Shown: positions 44,932 through 53,260 of the stretch, piece by piece
How positions within the stretch are numbered: position 1 is the first letter of the stretch
How the letters are laid out: every line of letters begins with the position of its first letter
Source: Aurantimonas sp965217685
GTDB lineage: Bacteria; Pseudomonadota; Alphaproteobacteria; Rhizobiales; Rhizobiaceae
Length of the DNA stretch: 64,000 nt
Assembly (NCBI GenBank): GCA_965217685.1
Contig: CBDCIZ010000003.1
Span: forward strand, 1,178,001 to 1,242,000
Direction of reading: 5' to 3'
Program-made: the position numbers and the translations under genes
The notes under the pieces: generated by a model
Seen by the model: only the letters and a program-made list of their open reading frames with translations
What the model was told of the DNA's origin: nothing
Database searches by the model: none

Positions 44932-46124
44932 GTGCAAGTCCTCTGCGAATTCGACTGTTCAACGTAAAATACAGTCCCAATCTTGGCGACGGCCTTCTAT
45001 CGGAGGCCTTGGAAAACGTTTTGCGCGAGATGGGCTGCGACGCGCAGAAGACCTATTCCGTCGACCTCGCCGGCCGCACCAACTTCGGGCCGGGAAATTC
45101 TTCCCGCGCGACACTTCTCCGTCTCCTCAGCGCGCTTCCGCCGAGGCTGCGACGGACTGCCCTCAGGCTTCCGATGGCGATTGTCATGCGGCGCCATTGG
45201 CGCCCGCATTACGAACGGCACCTTGAAGACGCCGATGCGGTCGTCGTTGGTGGAGGCAATCTGTTCACTGATATCGACCTGAACTTTCCGCTCAAAATTG
45301 CGCAGGCGCTGACGCTTGCGGCCGATCGCAAGCTACCGGTTGCCATTCAAGGCGTTGGCGTTTCCGCCTCATGGTCGGAACCCGGCCTCTTCATCATGCG
45401 AAAGGCTTTGGCGATCGCCGACATTCGTCACGTATCCGTCAGGGACGAGCCTTCGCGGGAACGCTTCGATCGACTTTTTGCCGACGCTGCCGGCATACCG
45501 GCTGGGCTGGCGCGCGATCCGGGTCTGCTGGTCAGCCGCTATGTTCGTCCTGGTGGGCAGAATAATCGCGGAGCCGTGGGCCTTAGCGTCACGAGCGCCA
45601 TTGCGGTTCGCTACCATTCACCGTTTGAGGTCGGCGACGACGCCCTGGCCGATTGGTATGTAGAACTCTGCCGCACCCTGGCCGCAAACGGGCACCGGAT
45701 CGTCAGTTTTACGAACGGCAGTCCGGAGGACGAGATATTTCTGGATTCGATCCACGATCGACTGGCCGGGGCGTGCGAGGGGGCATACGAGCGGCGCAAG
45801 GTCACGACGCCGACCGAACTCGCGCAACTGATTTCAGGTCTCGGAAGTCTTGTCGCCCACAGGATGCATGCCCTGATTGCCGGCTATTCGTACGGCGTGC
45901 CGATTTTTGCCCTGCGATGGGACAGCAAGGTCGACGCTTTCATGTCGTCGATCGGAGCCCTCGATCAGATGGCGGCCGCCGAAGCTGGGACGCAAAGCCA
46001 GATCGTTGACTTCGTGAGCCGGCAGAATGCATCCGGCCATTCTGCAGCGTCGGATCTCAAGGAACGGGTGCTGACCGAAGCATTCGATCAGTCATCGCTG
46101 CTTCTTCAGGCGTTCAGGCGTTGA
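44928..46124 (+). CDS. Second polysaccharide pyruvyltransferase family protein
   Basis: 398-residue member of the pyruvyl transferase family, with little resemblance to the one at 41553. It starts RLFNVKYSPNLGDGLLSEAL and has DADAVVVGGGNLFTDIDLNF, AIQGVGVSASWSEPG and LVAHRMHALIAGYSYGVPIF. The ATG at 44928 overlaps the preceding stop, so the longer frame is discarded. It closes the operon exoP-wzy-flippase-PvT-GT2-GT4-PvT and is convergent with the manC remnant. Two pyruvylated positions, or a different ketal donor, are possible. Confidence 0.85.
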   Translation: MSASPLRIRLFNVKYSPNLGDGLLSEALENVLREMGCDAQKTYSVDLAGRTNFGPGNSSRATLLRLLSALPPRLRRTALRLPMAIVMRRHWRPHYERHLEDADAVVVGGGNLFTDIDLNFPLKIAQALTLAADRKLPVAIQGVGVSASWSEPGLFIMRKALAIADIRHVSVRDEPSRERFDRLFADAAGIPAGLARDPGLLVSRYVRPGGQNNRGAVGLSVTSAIAVRYHSPFEVGDDALADWYVELCRTLAANGHRIVSFTNGSPEDEIFLDSIHDRLAGACEGAYERRKVTTPTELAQLISGLGSLVAHRMHALIAGYSYGVPIFALRWDSKVDAFMSSIGALDQMAAAEAGTQSQIVDFVSRQNASGHSAASDLKERVLTEAFDQSSLLLQAFRR

Positions 46125-46126
46125 TG

Positions 46127-46538
46127 GGAACAATGTTCCAAAGCAACTGGGAGCGCCAAGAGGCAGCGGGCGATTTCTCTTGTCACGATGCACACCGCGT
46201 CGGCAGCGTGTTCGAACGCCATCACAGCGCCGACGGCAACGGCGATGGCCGCATCGCGCCACTCCGGCTCCAACCCGATCTCGCCTTTGATGCAGAGGGC
46301 TTCTGTCTGCTCTGCGGCAATGAAGCGAAACGTGCTGTTGGTGACGATGATCGGTGCGCCGAAGCACTTGTCGGCAAAACGTCTCAGCATCGCCTGGAAG
46401 GTCGACAGCCCGTTGTCGAGAGGTCTGATGAACTGCTTGGGATAGTGTCGCGTGACACCGGCTATAGCCGGGTTTCGGGACCACCGACCATGATAATTGG
46501 AACCAAAGTCACACGGGAATGCGCCGATGAGGACTCAT
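46127..46538 (-). pseudogene. Mannose-1-phosphate guanylyltransferase (manC/cpsB) remnant
   Basis: On the minus strand the ManC start VPIIMVGGPETRL is followed by an in-frame TAG where Trp is expected (RLWPxS). A one-base loss then shifts the frame before KQFIRPLDNGLSTFQAMLRR, and the match continues as FADKCFGAPIIVTNSTFRFI and EIGLEPEWRDAAIAVAVGAV to about 46130. Only the N-terminal third of the enzyme is left. The product would make GDP-mannose for exopolysaccharide. The leader before the start is shared with 4626-4723. Confidence 0.8.
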
Positions 46539-46624
46539 CGCGCATTCCTTTCGCTCAAATACCGCGCAGGCTGAGCAAGATGAGAATCGGTTTACCTCGC
46601 CTCATCGTTGTATCGGTGGGGACT
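46526..46624 (-). repeat. Diverged repeat, copy B (leader of the manC remnant)
   Basis: Inverted relative to copy A at 4626-4723. Positions 46526-46559 are the exact 34-nt match, covering the manC ribosome-binding region and first codons; 46560-46624 match with small indels. It holds the same GATGAG/CTCATC near-palindrome. Confidence 0.65.
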
Positions 46625-46879
46625 TAAAATGGAATTGAGCTTCCCTATGCCGTGGAGATCGCCGCTCCAATATATTATCCAAACCCGCCGGTAAGCTACA
46701 AGCCCGATAGTCCACCCAAATTCAAGAGGATATACGCTTTGACATCACATGCCAGTCTGGTCGGACCAACTGGGATAAGACGAACTGCGCATGTACCGGT
46801 TAGAAAAAACGGTCCCGCGTATCGTCGTCGCATTGATCCACAAACCTGGCGGTGTGCAACTCGATTGCATTGACCACGC
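46625..46879. other. Non-coding region between the manC leader and exoF
   Basis: About 255 nt with no frame that shows family traits and no clear hairpin. It lies downstream of exoF and upstream of the broken manC, both transcribed leftward. Confidence 0.45.
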
Positions 46880-48265
46880 TCAGGATCGGTTGCCCGATCG
46901 GACCGACCCTGCAGCCTGACCGGCCGGCGTGTTGGTGTCCAGTTGAACCTGCAACGTATCGCCCGACCGCAACGTTTCATTACGATCGATCTCGGTCGTG
47001 AGAGCCTTGCCATCGGCACCTTTGCGGGATCGAAACAGATGAACATCGACATTGGTCGTGTCAGCATTCTCGACGAGCATCTGTGGGGTAATTACGGTCG
47101 CTTCGCGGATCAGCAATTGCGATCGATCGATATCGATCTTGGCCTTCGCGAGAGCTTCGCGGGAATCCTGAAGACTTGTCGCGACCTCAGTCCTGAATGC
47201 TGTGATCGCGTCGACCTGATCTCTCTGCGCCGCATTGATCTCGAGATTGGCCGAAAGTCTTGCGTTCTCGACGTCGAGAAGCTGGCCCTGAAAATCGGAG
47301 ACAGTTCGTTCCAGATCGAACTGACGGCTGGCGACCGTCAGCCCCTTGCCGACCAGAGACTGAATGTTGCCGAGCTGTTCCTGCGAAAGCTTGACCTGGC
47401 GCTCCAGGTTGGTTGCTTTCTCGTCCAATGTCTTGGTTTGCTCGGTTGCGAGTTGCCGACGGCTCTTTAGACTTTCGATCTGAGAGTCGAGGGCCTTTTT
47501 TCGAACTTGAAGGAGTTGCTGCTCTTCATTGACAAGCGGATCAAGAACGGCTTGCGGAAAATTCGACTGCCCTTTGGCGACTTTGACCTCCGTCTCCCCG
47601 ACCAGCTCAGCCTCGAGTCGAGCGATCTTCACGGTCAATCGAGCCGCCGACTGCGTGGCCGTGTCGAGATCGCCCTTGGCATTGATAACGTCGCGTTGAA
47701 GTCGAAGCTGGCCTCCGCTGCCGCGATAGAATCCCCCCGAGAGCGAGATGGCTTCAATCGCCGTCATGCCGGGAACGAAATCGACTTTTCCAGGGGTCTC
47801 GACCCCGCCCAGGACATAGATTGGTCCACGTCGAACGACATCGATCGCAACGTCCGGCGAGGTCGGAAGGCTGAGGCTGCGCTGCAGTGCTTTCGATACG
47901 AGATCCGAGACCTCGGCCGCACTATGCCCAGTGGTGGATATCGAACCGGCAAACGGAATCCTTATCGCACCATCGGCCTCAACTGTATATTCACCCCCGA
48001 CGGCGGTCCATTCCTTGTATTCACCCTTCGCCGGGAGCCATTCGAGGACCTTGACGCTCAGACGATCTTGCACAGCAATACCGTCAGCAGCGTTGTTTTG
48101 TGCTTGGGATGGAATGGCTACCAAGACGCAGGCGAGGACAACAATCGCCCGCTTACGAAAGCTGGATACCCATGAAAACCGATTGTCAGACCAATGGATG
48201 GGTAAGCCTAGATCCTGAAAGCTGATCAAAATACTACCATCCCGACAACGGCCAACTCGTCTCAA
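46880..48265 (-). CDS. exoF: ExoF-like polysaccharide export protein (OPX/Wza-related)
   Basis: 461-residue protein with a leader (KRAIVVLACVLVAIPSQAQ, cleavage near residue 56), the poly-export domain (DRLSVKVLEW to IRIPFAGSI), a SLBB-like segment (GPIYVLGGVETPGKVDF) and a long coiled coil (about 200-390). No lipobox Cys is seen, as in ExoF. It forms the outer-membrane/periplasmic export path with ExoP. No ATG is available: the TTG at 48265 overlaps the exoY stop (TTGA), like the ATGA overlaps elsewhere in the locus, so I chose it. A TTG at 48229 is the alternative. Confidence 0.85.
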   Translation of the reverse strand: MRRVGRCRDGSILISFQDLGLPIHWSDNRFSWVSSFRKRAIVVLACVLVAIPSQAQNNAADGIAVQDRLSVKVLEWLPAKGEYKEWTAVGGEYTVEADGAIRIPFAGSISTTGHSAAEVSDLVSKALQRSLSLPTSPDVAIDVVRRGPIYVLGGVETPGKVDFVPGMTAIEAISLSGGFYRGSGGQLRLQRDVINAKGDLDTATQSAARLTVKIARLEAELVGETEVKVAKGQSNFPQAVLDPLVNEEQQLLQVRKKALDSQIESLKSRRQLATEQTKTLDEKATNLERQVKLSQEQLGNIQSLVGKGLTVASRQFDLERTVSDFQGQLLDVENARLSANLEINAAQRDQVDAITAFRTEVATSLQDSREALAKAKIDIDRSQLLIREATVITPQMLVENADTTNVDVHLFRSRKGADGKALTTEIDRNETLRSGDTLQVQLDTNTPAGQAAGSVRSGNRS

Positions 48266-49038
48266 TACGTACCACGCCGAGTGAGAACCGCCGGCATGGT
48301 GCGACAGATCAGCATAATGTCGTTCCCGAACGTCCAGTTTTCACAATAATGGCTGTCAAAACCGACACGCTGATCGTAGGATGCATCGCTGCGACCGGAG
48401 ACCTGCCAAAGTCCCGTCAGACCCGGTCGTGCCGAAAGATAGTGAAATTTCTTTCCTCCGTAATAGCGCAGTTCGTCGAATACCACCGGTCGCGGACCGA
48501 CCAGGCTCATTTCGCCGCGAAGGACGTTGATCAGCTGGGGAAGTTCGTCAACACTCGTCTTACGCAGCACTTGTCCAACGATATTCACGCGGGGATCGTT
48601 ACGCAGCTTACGGGTCGCCTCCCATTCCTGTCTGGCGAGCGGGTCGTTCTCCAGATGCTTGGAGAGAACCTCGTCGCCATTCGAAACCATCGTACGAAAC
48701 TTCAGGCATTTAAAGGATCGGCCGCCTCTTCCGACCCGTTCGTGACCGTAAAGGCTCCGGCCGGACGATGAGAGCTTGATGAGAATCATGACCATCAAGA
48801 AGAACGGTGCCAGCAAAACCAGCATGGATGCCGCGAATGCGACGTCGAACGCTCGTTTTCTCCAATCGCCAACCAGCACGCCCGGTATCATTTCCGCATT
48901 GACTTGAGCCAGGTTGCCGTTGGCCGGATTGTCGTACTGAAAAACCTGGGATTGATGTTCTGACAACAGCTTGAAATCCTGCCCAGTGCAAGGCGTCAAG
49001 TCCTCGTCGCCGCTAAGGTGTACGGTGCTGGTCTGCAT
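48262..49038 (-). CDS. exoY: ExoY-like undecaprenyl-phosphate sugar-1-phosphate transferase
   Basis: 258-residue polyisoprenyl-phosphate hexose-1-phosphate transferase (monotopic, WbaP/ExoY C-terminal type) that starts the lipid-linked repeat unit, usually with galactose-1-phosphate. One hydrophobic helix (AFDVAFAASMLVLLAPFFLM) is followed by the family motifs KCLKFRTM, SVDELPQLINVLRGEMSLVG, PRP and RPGLTGLWQVSGR. The ATG at 49038 has GGAG upstream; a GTG at 49083 would add 15 residues. It is the first gene of exoY-exoF. The ExoX/SyrA-like protein at 51837 is a candidate partner. Confidence 0.92.
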   Translation of the reverse strand: MQTSTVHLSGDEDLTPCTGQDFKLLSEHQSQVFQYDNPANGNLAQVNAEMIPGVLVGDWRKRAFDVAFAASMLVLLAPFFLMVMILIKLSSSGRSLYGHERVGRGGRSFKCLKFRTMVSNGDEVLSKHLENDPLARQEWEATRKLRNDPRVNIVGQVLRKTSVDELPQLINVLRGEMSLVGPRPVVFDELRYYGGKKFHYLSARPGLTGLWQVSGRSDASYDQRVGFDSHYCENWTFGNDIMLICRTMPAVLTRRGTY

Positions 49039-49550
49039 GGCGTTCGTTCGCTCCGTAGACGAAAGTTCAACATTTATATGCACTGCAGCGAAGCAAATGC
49101 AAATCGGTTCAAATCGATGGTGGCCAGTGAGCCGCCGGGCTTGCGTTGTGTCGTTTTGTGATCCTTGACACGCAATGCGGCGACAATGGGAGAACGGCCG
49201 CTACATGATTTTGAATTCAATGCCTTGGTATCGATCGAGATCAAGACGTCCATGACAATCGAGTCCTTCAAAATGCCGAAAAATCAAGGAACCGGTAGAT
49301 GGTAAACGTTCGTTAGGGTGATGTTCGCGCTTGCGAAAAGAATGCCGGCTGTCTCAGGAGTTGAAGGGCACCTGCAGTGCTCGATCCCGACAAGAAGGTC
49401 GATCATCGAAAGAGACCGCTTCCGCAGCTATGCAAAAGTTGCAACCCAGCTATTCCAGATGGCGCCGGATATTGTCCATAGAATTGCTGCGTTATACCGC
49501 TTCATTCGATCACCAGTAGCAAATGTCAAAAGAGTTCAAGGACCACCGCC
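49039..49550. other. Divergent promoter region between exoY and the glycanase
   Basis: About 510 nt between leftward exoY and rightward glycanase genes. It has several AT-rich patches (49205-49320, 49430-49530) suited to promoters. No gene, RNA or clear palindromic operator was recognised. Confidence 0.5.
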
Positions 49551-50354
49551 ATGCAACTTGTTCGACGTTTCACCCTGGCTGCGGCCATCGCTCTTTCGCT
49601 TTCGATAACTGCGAGGGCGGCCGAGGACATCGATCTCAGTGCCTATAAGATGACATTCGACGAGAATTTCGACCGGCTGGATGTTTCAGAATGGGGCCCC
49701 GACACAAGGTGGATTTCCCACACACCGTGGAATGGCGATTTCGGCGACGCCAAGTTCGTTGCCCCTCGAAAGAACTTCCCGTTCTCTGTCATGGACGGGA
49801 TTTTGAACATCACGATGAAGCGGGGAGACGATGGCAAGTGGCGCAGCGGTCTCTTGGCCAGTGTCGATCGAAAGGGGAAAGGCTTCTCGCAGAAGTTCGG
49901 CTATTTCGAAATGCGCGCGAAATTTCCTTCCGGAGAAGGGATCTGGCCGGCATTCTGGCTGGTCGGGGTCGATCGGCTAGGAAAGAACCCCGAGGGAACT
50001 GCCGAAATCGATGTCGTTGAACATTATGGACGCTCACCCGGAGAATACAGCTCGTCCGTCCACGTTTGGCCAATTGCCAAGGGAGTGAAAAAATCGTCGA
50101 CCACCCACCAGACAGACGTTCCCACCGGTTCGCTGTCGAGTGACTTTCATCGATACGGCGTTCTCGTCGAGCCAGACCGCATCCGATTTTATTTCGATGA
50201 CCGGGAAGTCTGGTCACATCCTACACCCGAACTTCACAAGCAGCCGATGTTCATTCTCGTCGATCTTGGTCTGGGGGCCGGTTGGCCGACCGAGAATGCG
50301 CCCAATCCAGCCGTCATGCAGGTCGATTATGTGAGGGCCTATGCCCCTAAGTGA
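49551..50354 (+). CDS. exoK: Secreted GH16 endo-glycanase, ExoK-like
   Basis: 267-residue glycoside hydrolase family 16 enzyme. A signal peptide (cut near ARAAED, residue 25) precedes a beta-jelly-roll domain. The catalytic ExDxxE motif is Glu152-Ile-Asp154-Val-Val-Glu157, with Glu152 the likely nucleophile and Glu157 the acid/base. Substrate-cleft residues lie in GEGIWPAFWLVG and HRYGVLVEPDRIRFYFD. ExoK cleaves nascent succinoglycan, setting chain length. It has an ordinary Sec leader and so does not need the broken HlyD exporter. Its end overlaps the next gene by 14 nt. Confidence 0.92.
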   Translation: MQLVRRFTLAAAIALSLSITARAAEDIDLSAYKMTFDENFDRLDVSEWGPDTRWISHTPWNGDFGDAKFVAPRKNFPFSVMDGILNITMKRGDDGKWRSGLLASVDRKGKGFSQKFGYFEMRAKFPSGEGIWPAFWLVGVDRLGKNPEGTAEIDVVEHYGRSPGEYSSSVHVWPIAKGVKKSSTTHQTDVPTGSLSSDFHRYGVLVEPDRIRFYFDDREVWSHPTPELHKQPMFILVDLGLGAGWPTENAPNPAVMQVDYVRAYAPK

Positions 50355-51282
50355 ACTCCCCAGCGAAGTGGCAAAAACAAACAAGGAAACGATTTCAACA
50401 TCTTCGTTTCACATCGCGATCGCGATCGCGACGGCAGGGCGACCGGCCGTGCTTGCCGATACCCTCGATCATTTATTGCGACAGACGCGCCAGGCTGACG
50501 AAATTCTTGTCTGTCCCGCAGAACAAAGCGATGTGGATCTCGACCGCATTGCAGAACGCGGAATGCGGGTTCGGGTCGTCAAGGGAGAAAGAGGCCTTCC
50601 GTCTCAGCGCAACGCACTGATCGCGGCCAGTTCCGCCGATATCTTGGTCTTCCTCGACGATGATTTCCTGCTTGCCCCCGACTTCCTGTTGGAAGTGGAG
50701 TCATTGATGGGAGCACGACCCGACGTGGTGGTGGCAACCGGCCACGTATTGGCCGACGGCATTTTGACACGTGGCCTCGATTACGACGAAGCCATCGGCA
50801 TCATTGACGAGGCAGGACCAAACGTTGGAGGCGAAGCGCACGATACCTACAACGCTTATGGCTGCAACATGGTGATCCGCCTCCAACCCGTTCGCTCCCT
50901 CGACTTGCGATTTGACGAGCGCTTGCCTCTTTACGCTTGGCAGGAGGACCTCGATTTCAGTCGCCAACTCGCTCCCTTCGGACGAGTCGTTCAGGCTCCA
51001 CGGCTCCGTGGTGTGCATTTGGGAACAAAGCGAGCGGGCCGTAGTCCCGGTCGCCGATTGGGATACTCGCAGATCGTCAACCCGATTTACCTGGCGAAGA
51101 AAGGAACGATGGATTGGAAACGATGCGGACGTCAAATCGTTCGTAACGTGTCGGCCAATACATTATATTCATTTAAACCCGAACCCTGGGTCGATAGGCG
51201 TGGCCGCTTGCTCGGCAACCTTATCGGCCTTTTTGATGTTGCACGCGGCATAAATGAGCCGGAGCGCGCCATTCAGTTTTGA
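50341..51282 (+). CDS. Glycosyltransferase family 2
   Basis: 313-residue GT2 enzyme. It starts IAIAIATAGRPAVLADTLDH, has the GERGLPSQRNALI loop, the metal-binding LVFLDDDFLLAPDFL and, further on, LPLYAWQEDLDFSRQLAPFG near the catalytic base. The LPSQRN plus DDD pattern is typical of GT2 proteins of the ExoU/ExoW kind, but the sugar cannot be assigned. The 14-nt overlap with the glycanase gene shows co-transcription. Confidence 0.87.
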   Translation: MPLSELPSEVAKTNKETISTSSFHIAIAIATAGRPAVLADTLDHLLRQTRQADEILVCPAEQSDVDLDRIAERGMRVRVVKGERGLPSQRNALIAASSADILVFLDDDFLLAPDFLLEVESLMGARPDVVVATGHVLADGILTRGLDYDEAIGIIDEAGPNVGGEAHDTYNAYGCNMVIRLQPVRSLDLRFDERLPLYAWQEDLDFSRQLAPFGRVVQAPRLRGVHLGTKRAGRSPGRRLGYSQIVNPIYLAKKGTMDWKRCGRQIVRNVSANTLYSFKPEPWVDRRGRLLGNLIGLFDVARGINEPERAIQF

Positions 51283-51836
51283 ATTCGGCCAAAAGCGCGC
51301 CAACGGGCTGCCTTTCAAACTCTTCAATAAGGTCTCGTTGGTGCGAAGGAAAGGGTTCATATTCGAACCCTGGATCCCGTCATCCTCGATGACCCCGGAT
51401 ATTGCGCATTGCGTCGTTGCTCGGCGTCCAAATGCCCTGCAACGCGTTGCCAACGAGACCATCATGTTTTCACTTGAATTTTCGCGCTTTTGTGAAAATC
51501 GCCCTGAAAAATATCCTAGCCGAATATTCGCGGCTGTGATATTCGCAGATTGGAACAATTGGGATAAATATATTGAAATGATTTAAAAATCACTGTCATA
51601 TGACTGGGAGGAGCACAGGCGGGTGCGAAATGGATAAGGTGATGGAATGCAGGTGGAAATGCCCAATCTTTATGGGTTTGAAGGAAGGCTCGCAGGACAT
51701 TCATCCTAACGAATTGCAATTTAGAACGTTGTGGTTGGGGTTTCGTTAAGCGCCGTCATTTATACGACGATCATGAATTGACAGAAGCCGATCATCGACA
51801 GATCTCGGCGACTTGGAGGTAATTCAAAGCAGCACT
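51283..51836. other. Gap without a supported gene before the ExoX-like gene
   Basis: About 550 nt. Open frames exist on both strands at 51254-51586 and 51169-51558, but neither has family traits and they overlap the end of the glycosyltransferase gene. 51530-51800 is AT-rich and probably holds the promoter of the small membrane-protein gene that follows. Confidence 0.5.
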
Positions 51837-52181
51837 ATGATCACATCGATTATCTCCCTCTTTTTTGTATTTGGATTTGTGGCATGTTTTTTGTCATCAG
51901 TCCGAATTCTTATCGCGGCCTCTCTCGGAACAATCCCGGTATTCATCATCGTTGCATTCAGCTACAATTACGATTTATCGTGGGTTATTTTAACTTGGTT
52001 TTCGTCATTGTTTAGTGTTCAGCTTGGCTATTTCTTTGCCCTCCTCGCAATCATGGCATTTTCGAGAGTTCGGTCGGTTACAGCCCGTCAAAAAAGCAAG
52101 TCGCCCTATGGAGGATTTAAAACATCCAAAGGCGTGCAAGAACAAATCTCAAAACCTAATAGTATTGTGAAAACGCGTTAA
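51837..52181 (+). CDS. Small membrane protein, ExoX/SyrA-like exopolysaccharide production repressor
   Basis: 114-residue protein with two membrane helices: SIISLFFVFGFVACFLSSV (about 4-22), then RILIAASLGTIPVFIIVAFS, and a third hydrophobic stretch SWVILTWFSSLFSVQLGYFF leading into a basic tail. The SxW-x(n)-QxGYF segment is the hallmark I associate with ExoX/Psi/SyrA-type exopolysaccharide repressors of rhizobia. These act after transcription, balancing ExoY. The ATG at 51837 is chosen; a TTG at 51813 in a GGAGG context is an alternative. AT-richer than its neighbours. Confidence 0.65.
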   Translation: MITSIISLFFVFGFVACFLSSVRILIAASLGTIPVFIIVAFSYNYDLSWVILTWFSSLFSVQLGYFFALLAIMAFSRVRSVTARQKSKSPYGGFKTSKGVQEQISKPNSIVKTR

Positions 52182-52194
52182 TTTTAGCGCGTTT
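52171..52194 (+). terminator. Hairpin overlapping the ExoX-like stop codon
   Basis: AAACGCG (52171-52177) pairs with CGCGTTT (52188-52194) around a T-rich 10-nt loop. The TAA stop at 52179-52181 lies in the loop, so the structure forms only after the ribosome leaves. Confidence 0.45.
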
Positions 52195-52344
52195 GAGAAA
52201 AGCTAATTTAAGAAGAGTAAGGCTTATGAAATCGTTAATACTATTTTGGTCGTAGTATCTAGAAGATGCTGGGCGCTTTGGAAAAAGCTCTCTATTCCTT
52301 CGGTGCTATGATTCCATCGTGCGGACGGAGATCGGCAGGATGGC

Positions 52345-52988
52345 ATGAGTGGACAACCGGGATTTAGGACGTGGGCGAGTGATATGTCCGGCTGAGTAAG
52401 GCCGACGATCCATTGGAGAAACTGGACGCGATCGTGCTGTGGGATGTTTTCCGCAAGCCACTGTCTAAAGCGTTGAAACGATCGGACGGGGCGCAAGGCG
52501 GCAGACCGCCCTACGACGCGGTGCTGATGTTCAAGAGCCAGCACCGGACTTGATCCGGGGTCCTGGTTCTACAGGCGCTCTACAACCTCTCGGACGACCC
52601 GGCCGAATCCCAGATCCAGGATCGGCTGTCGTTCATGCGTTTTCCTGGTTCGGGGATCTGCGAGAAGGTGCCGGACGCCAAAGTGATCTGGCTGTTTCGC
52701 GTGCATCTGGTCGAGGCCGGCTATCTGGCGATGGACGGACAATTGTGGACGCGACCGTCGTCGCCGCGCCGAAACAGTGGAACATCGAAGGCGATAAGGC
52801 GGCTATCAAGGCCGGCGAGGTCCCTGAGGCTTGGAAGGATCATTCGGCCAAGCTCCGCCAGAAGGACCGATGCGTCTCTTAAGCCGCACCATCGCTCTGG
52901 TGCGCACGAGGTGAAGATCGGCCTTGCGAATCTCGCCTGCGACCTCGCACGTTTCGTCTGGTATCAGGGGCGAGGTGCGCCCGCATGA
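52345..52988 (+). mobile_element. IS5-family transposase remnant
   Basis: Fragments in several frames follow the IS5-family transposase order. They are MSGQPGF, then SKADDPLEKLDAIVLWDVFR and GGRPPYDAVLMFK, then VLVLQALYNLSDDPAESQIQ and DRLSFMRF, then GQIVDATVV-like sequence with GEVPEAWKDH. A large deletion then joins to IGLANLACDLARFVWYQGRG, the C-terminal end. Frameshifts, a 24-nt insertion with a TGA and the missing DDE core show the copy is dead. It marks the border between exopolysaccharide and homogentisate genes. Confidence 0.8.
52536..52559 (+). repeat. 24-nt insertion with REP-like palindrome in the IS5 remnant
   Basis: Between the codons for LMFK and VLVLQ of the transposase, 24 extra nt are present. 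They contain CCGGACTTGATCCGG, an inverted repeat of the dispersed type common in Hyphomicrobiales genomes, and they add an in-frame TGA. Confidence 0.55.
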
Positions 52989-53260
52989 CGGCGAAATCGA
53001 TGCCGAGGACGCCAATCGGCGTCACCTGACGCCATAAATTACCAACATCGACGGCCAGCGGCGTCAACAAGCCTGACTCAACCACTTCAAAAGCCAAACC
53101 CTCGGTTCTTCAAGGTGCCCAGCTCGGCGATGATGTTACCGCGATAAGGGACGAAGTCGTCGAGATGCATCGGGTCCGACCTCCGGTTGATAGTTACATT
53201 CCGGACCAATAGGATTTGCGGCGATCGTTTGACAAGCGATCGAACAGTGGGAGGTCGGGA

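Noticed and set aside
49318..49608. 96-residue frame before the glycanase gene
   Set aside because: It lies in the divergent promoter region, overlaps the glycanase leader and has no recognisable sequence.
51254..51586. 110-residue open frame after the GT2 gene
   Set aside because: No family traits, no ribosome-binding site, and it overlaps both the GT2 end and an equally plain frame on the other strand.
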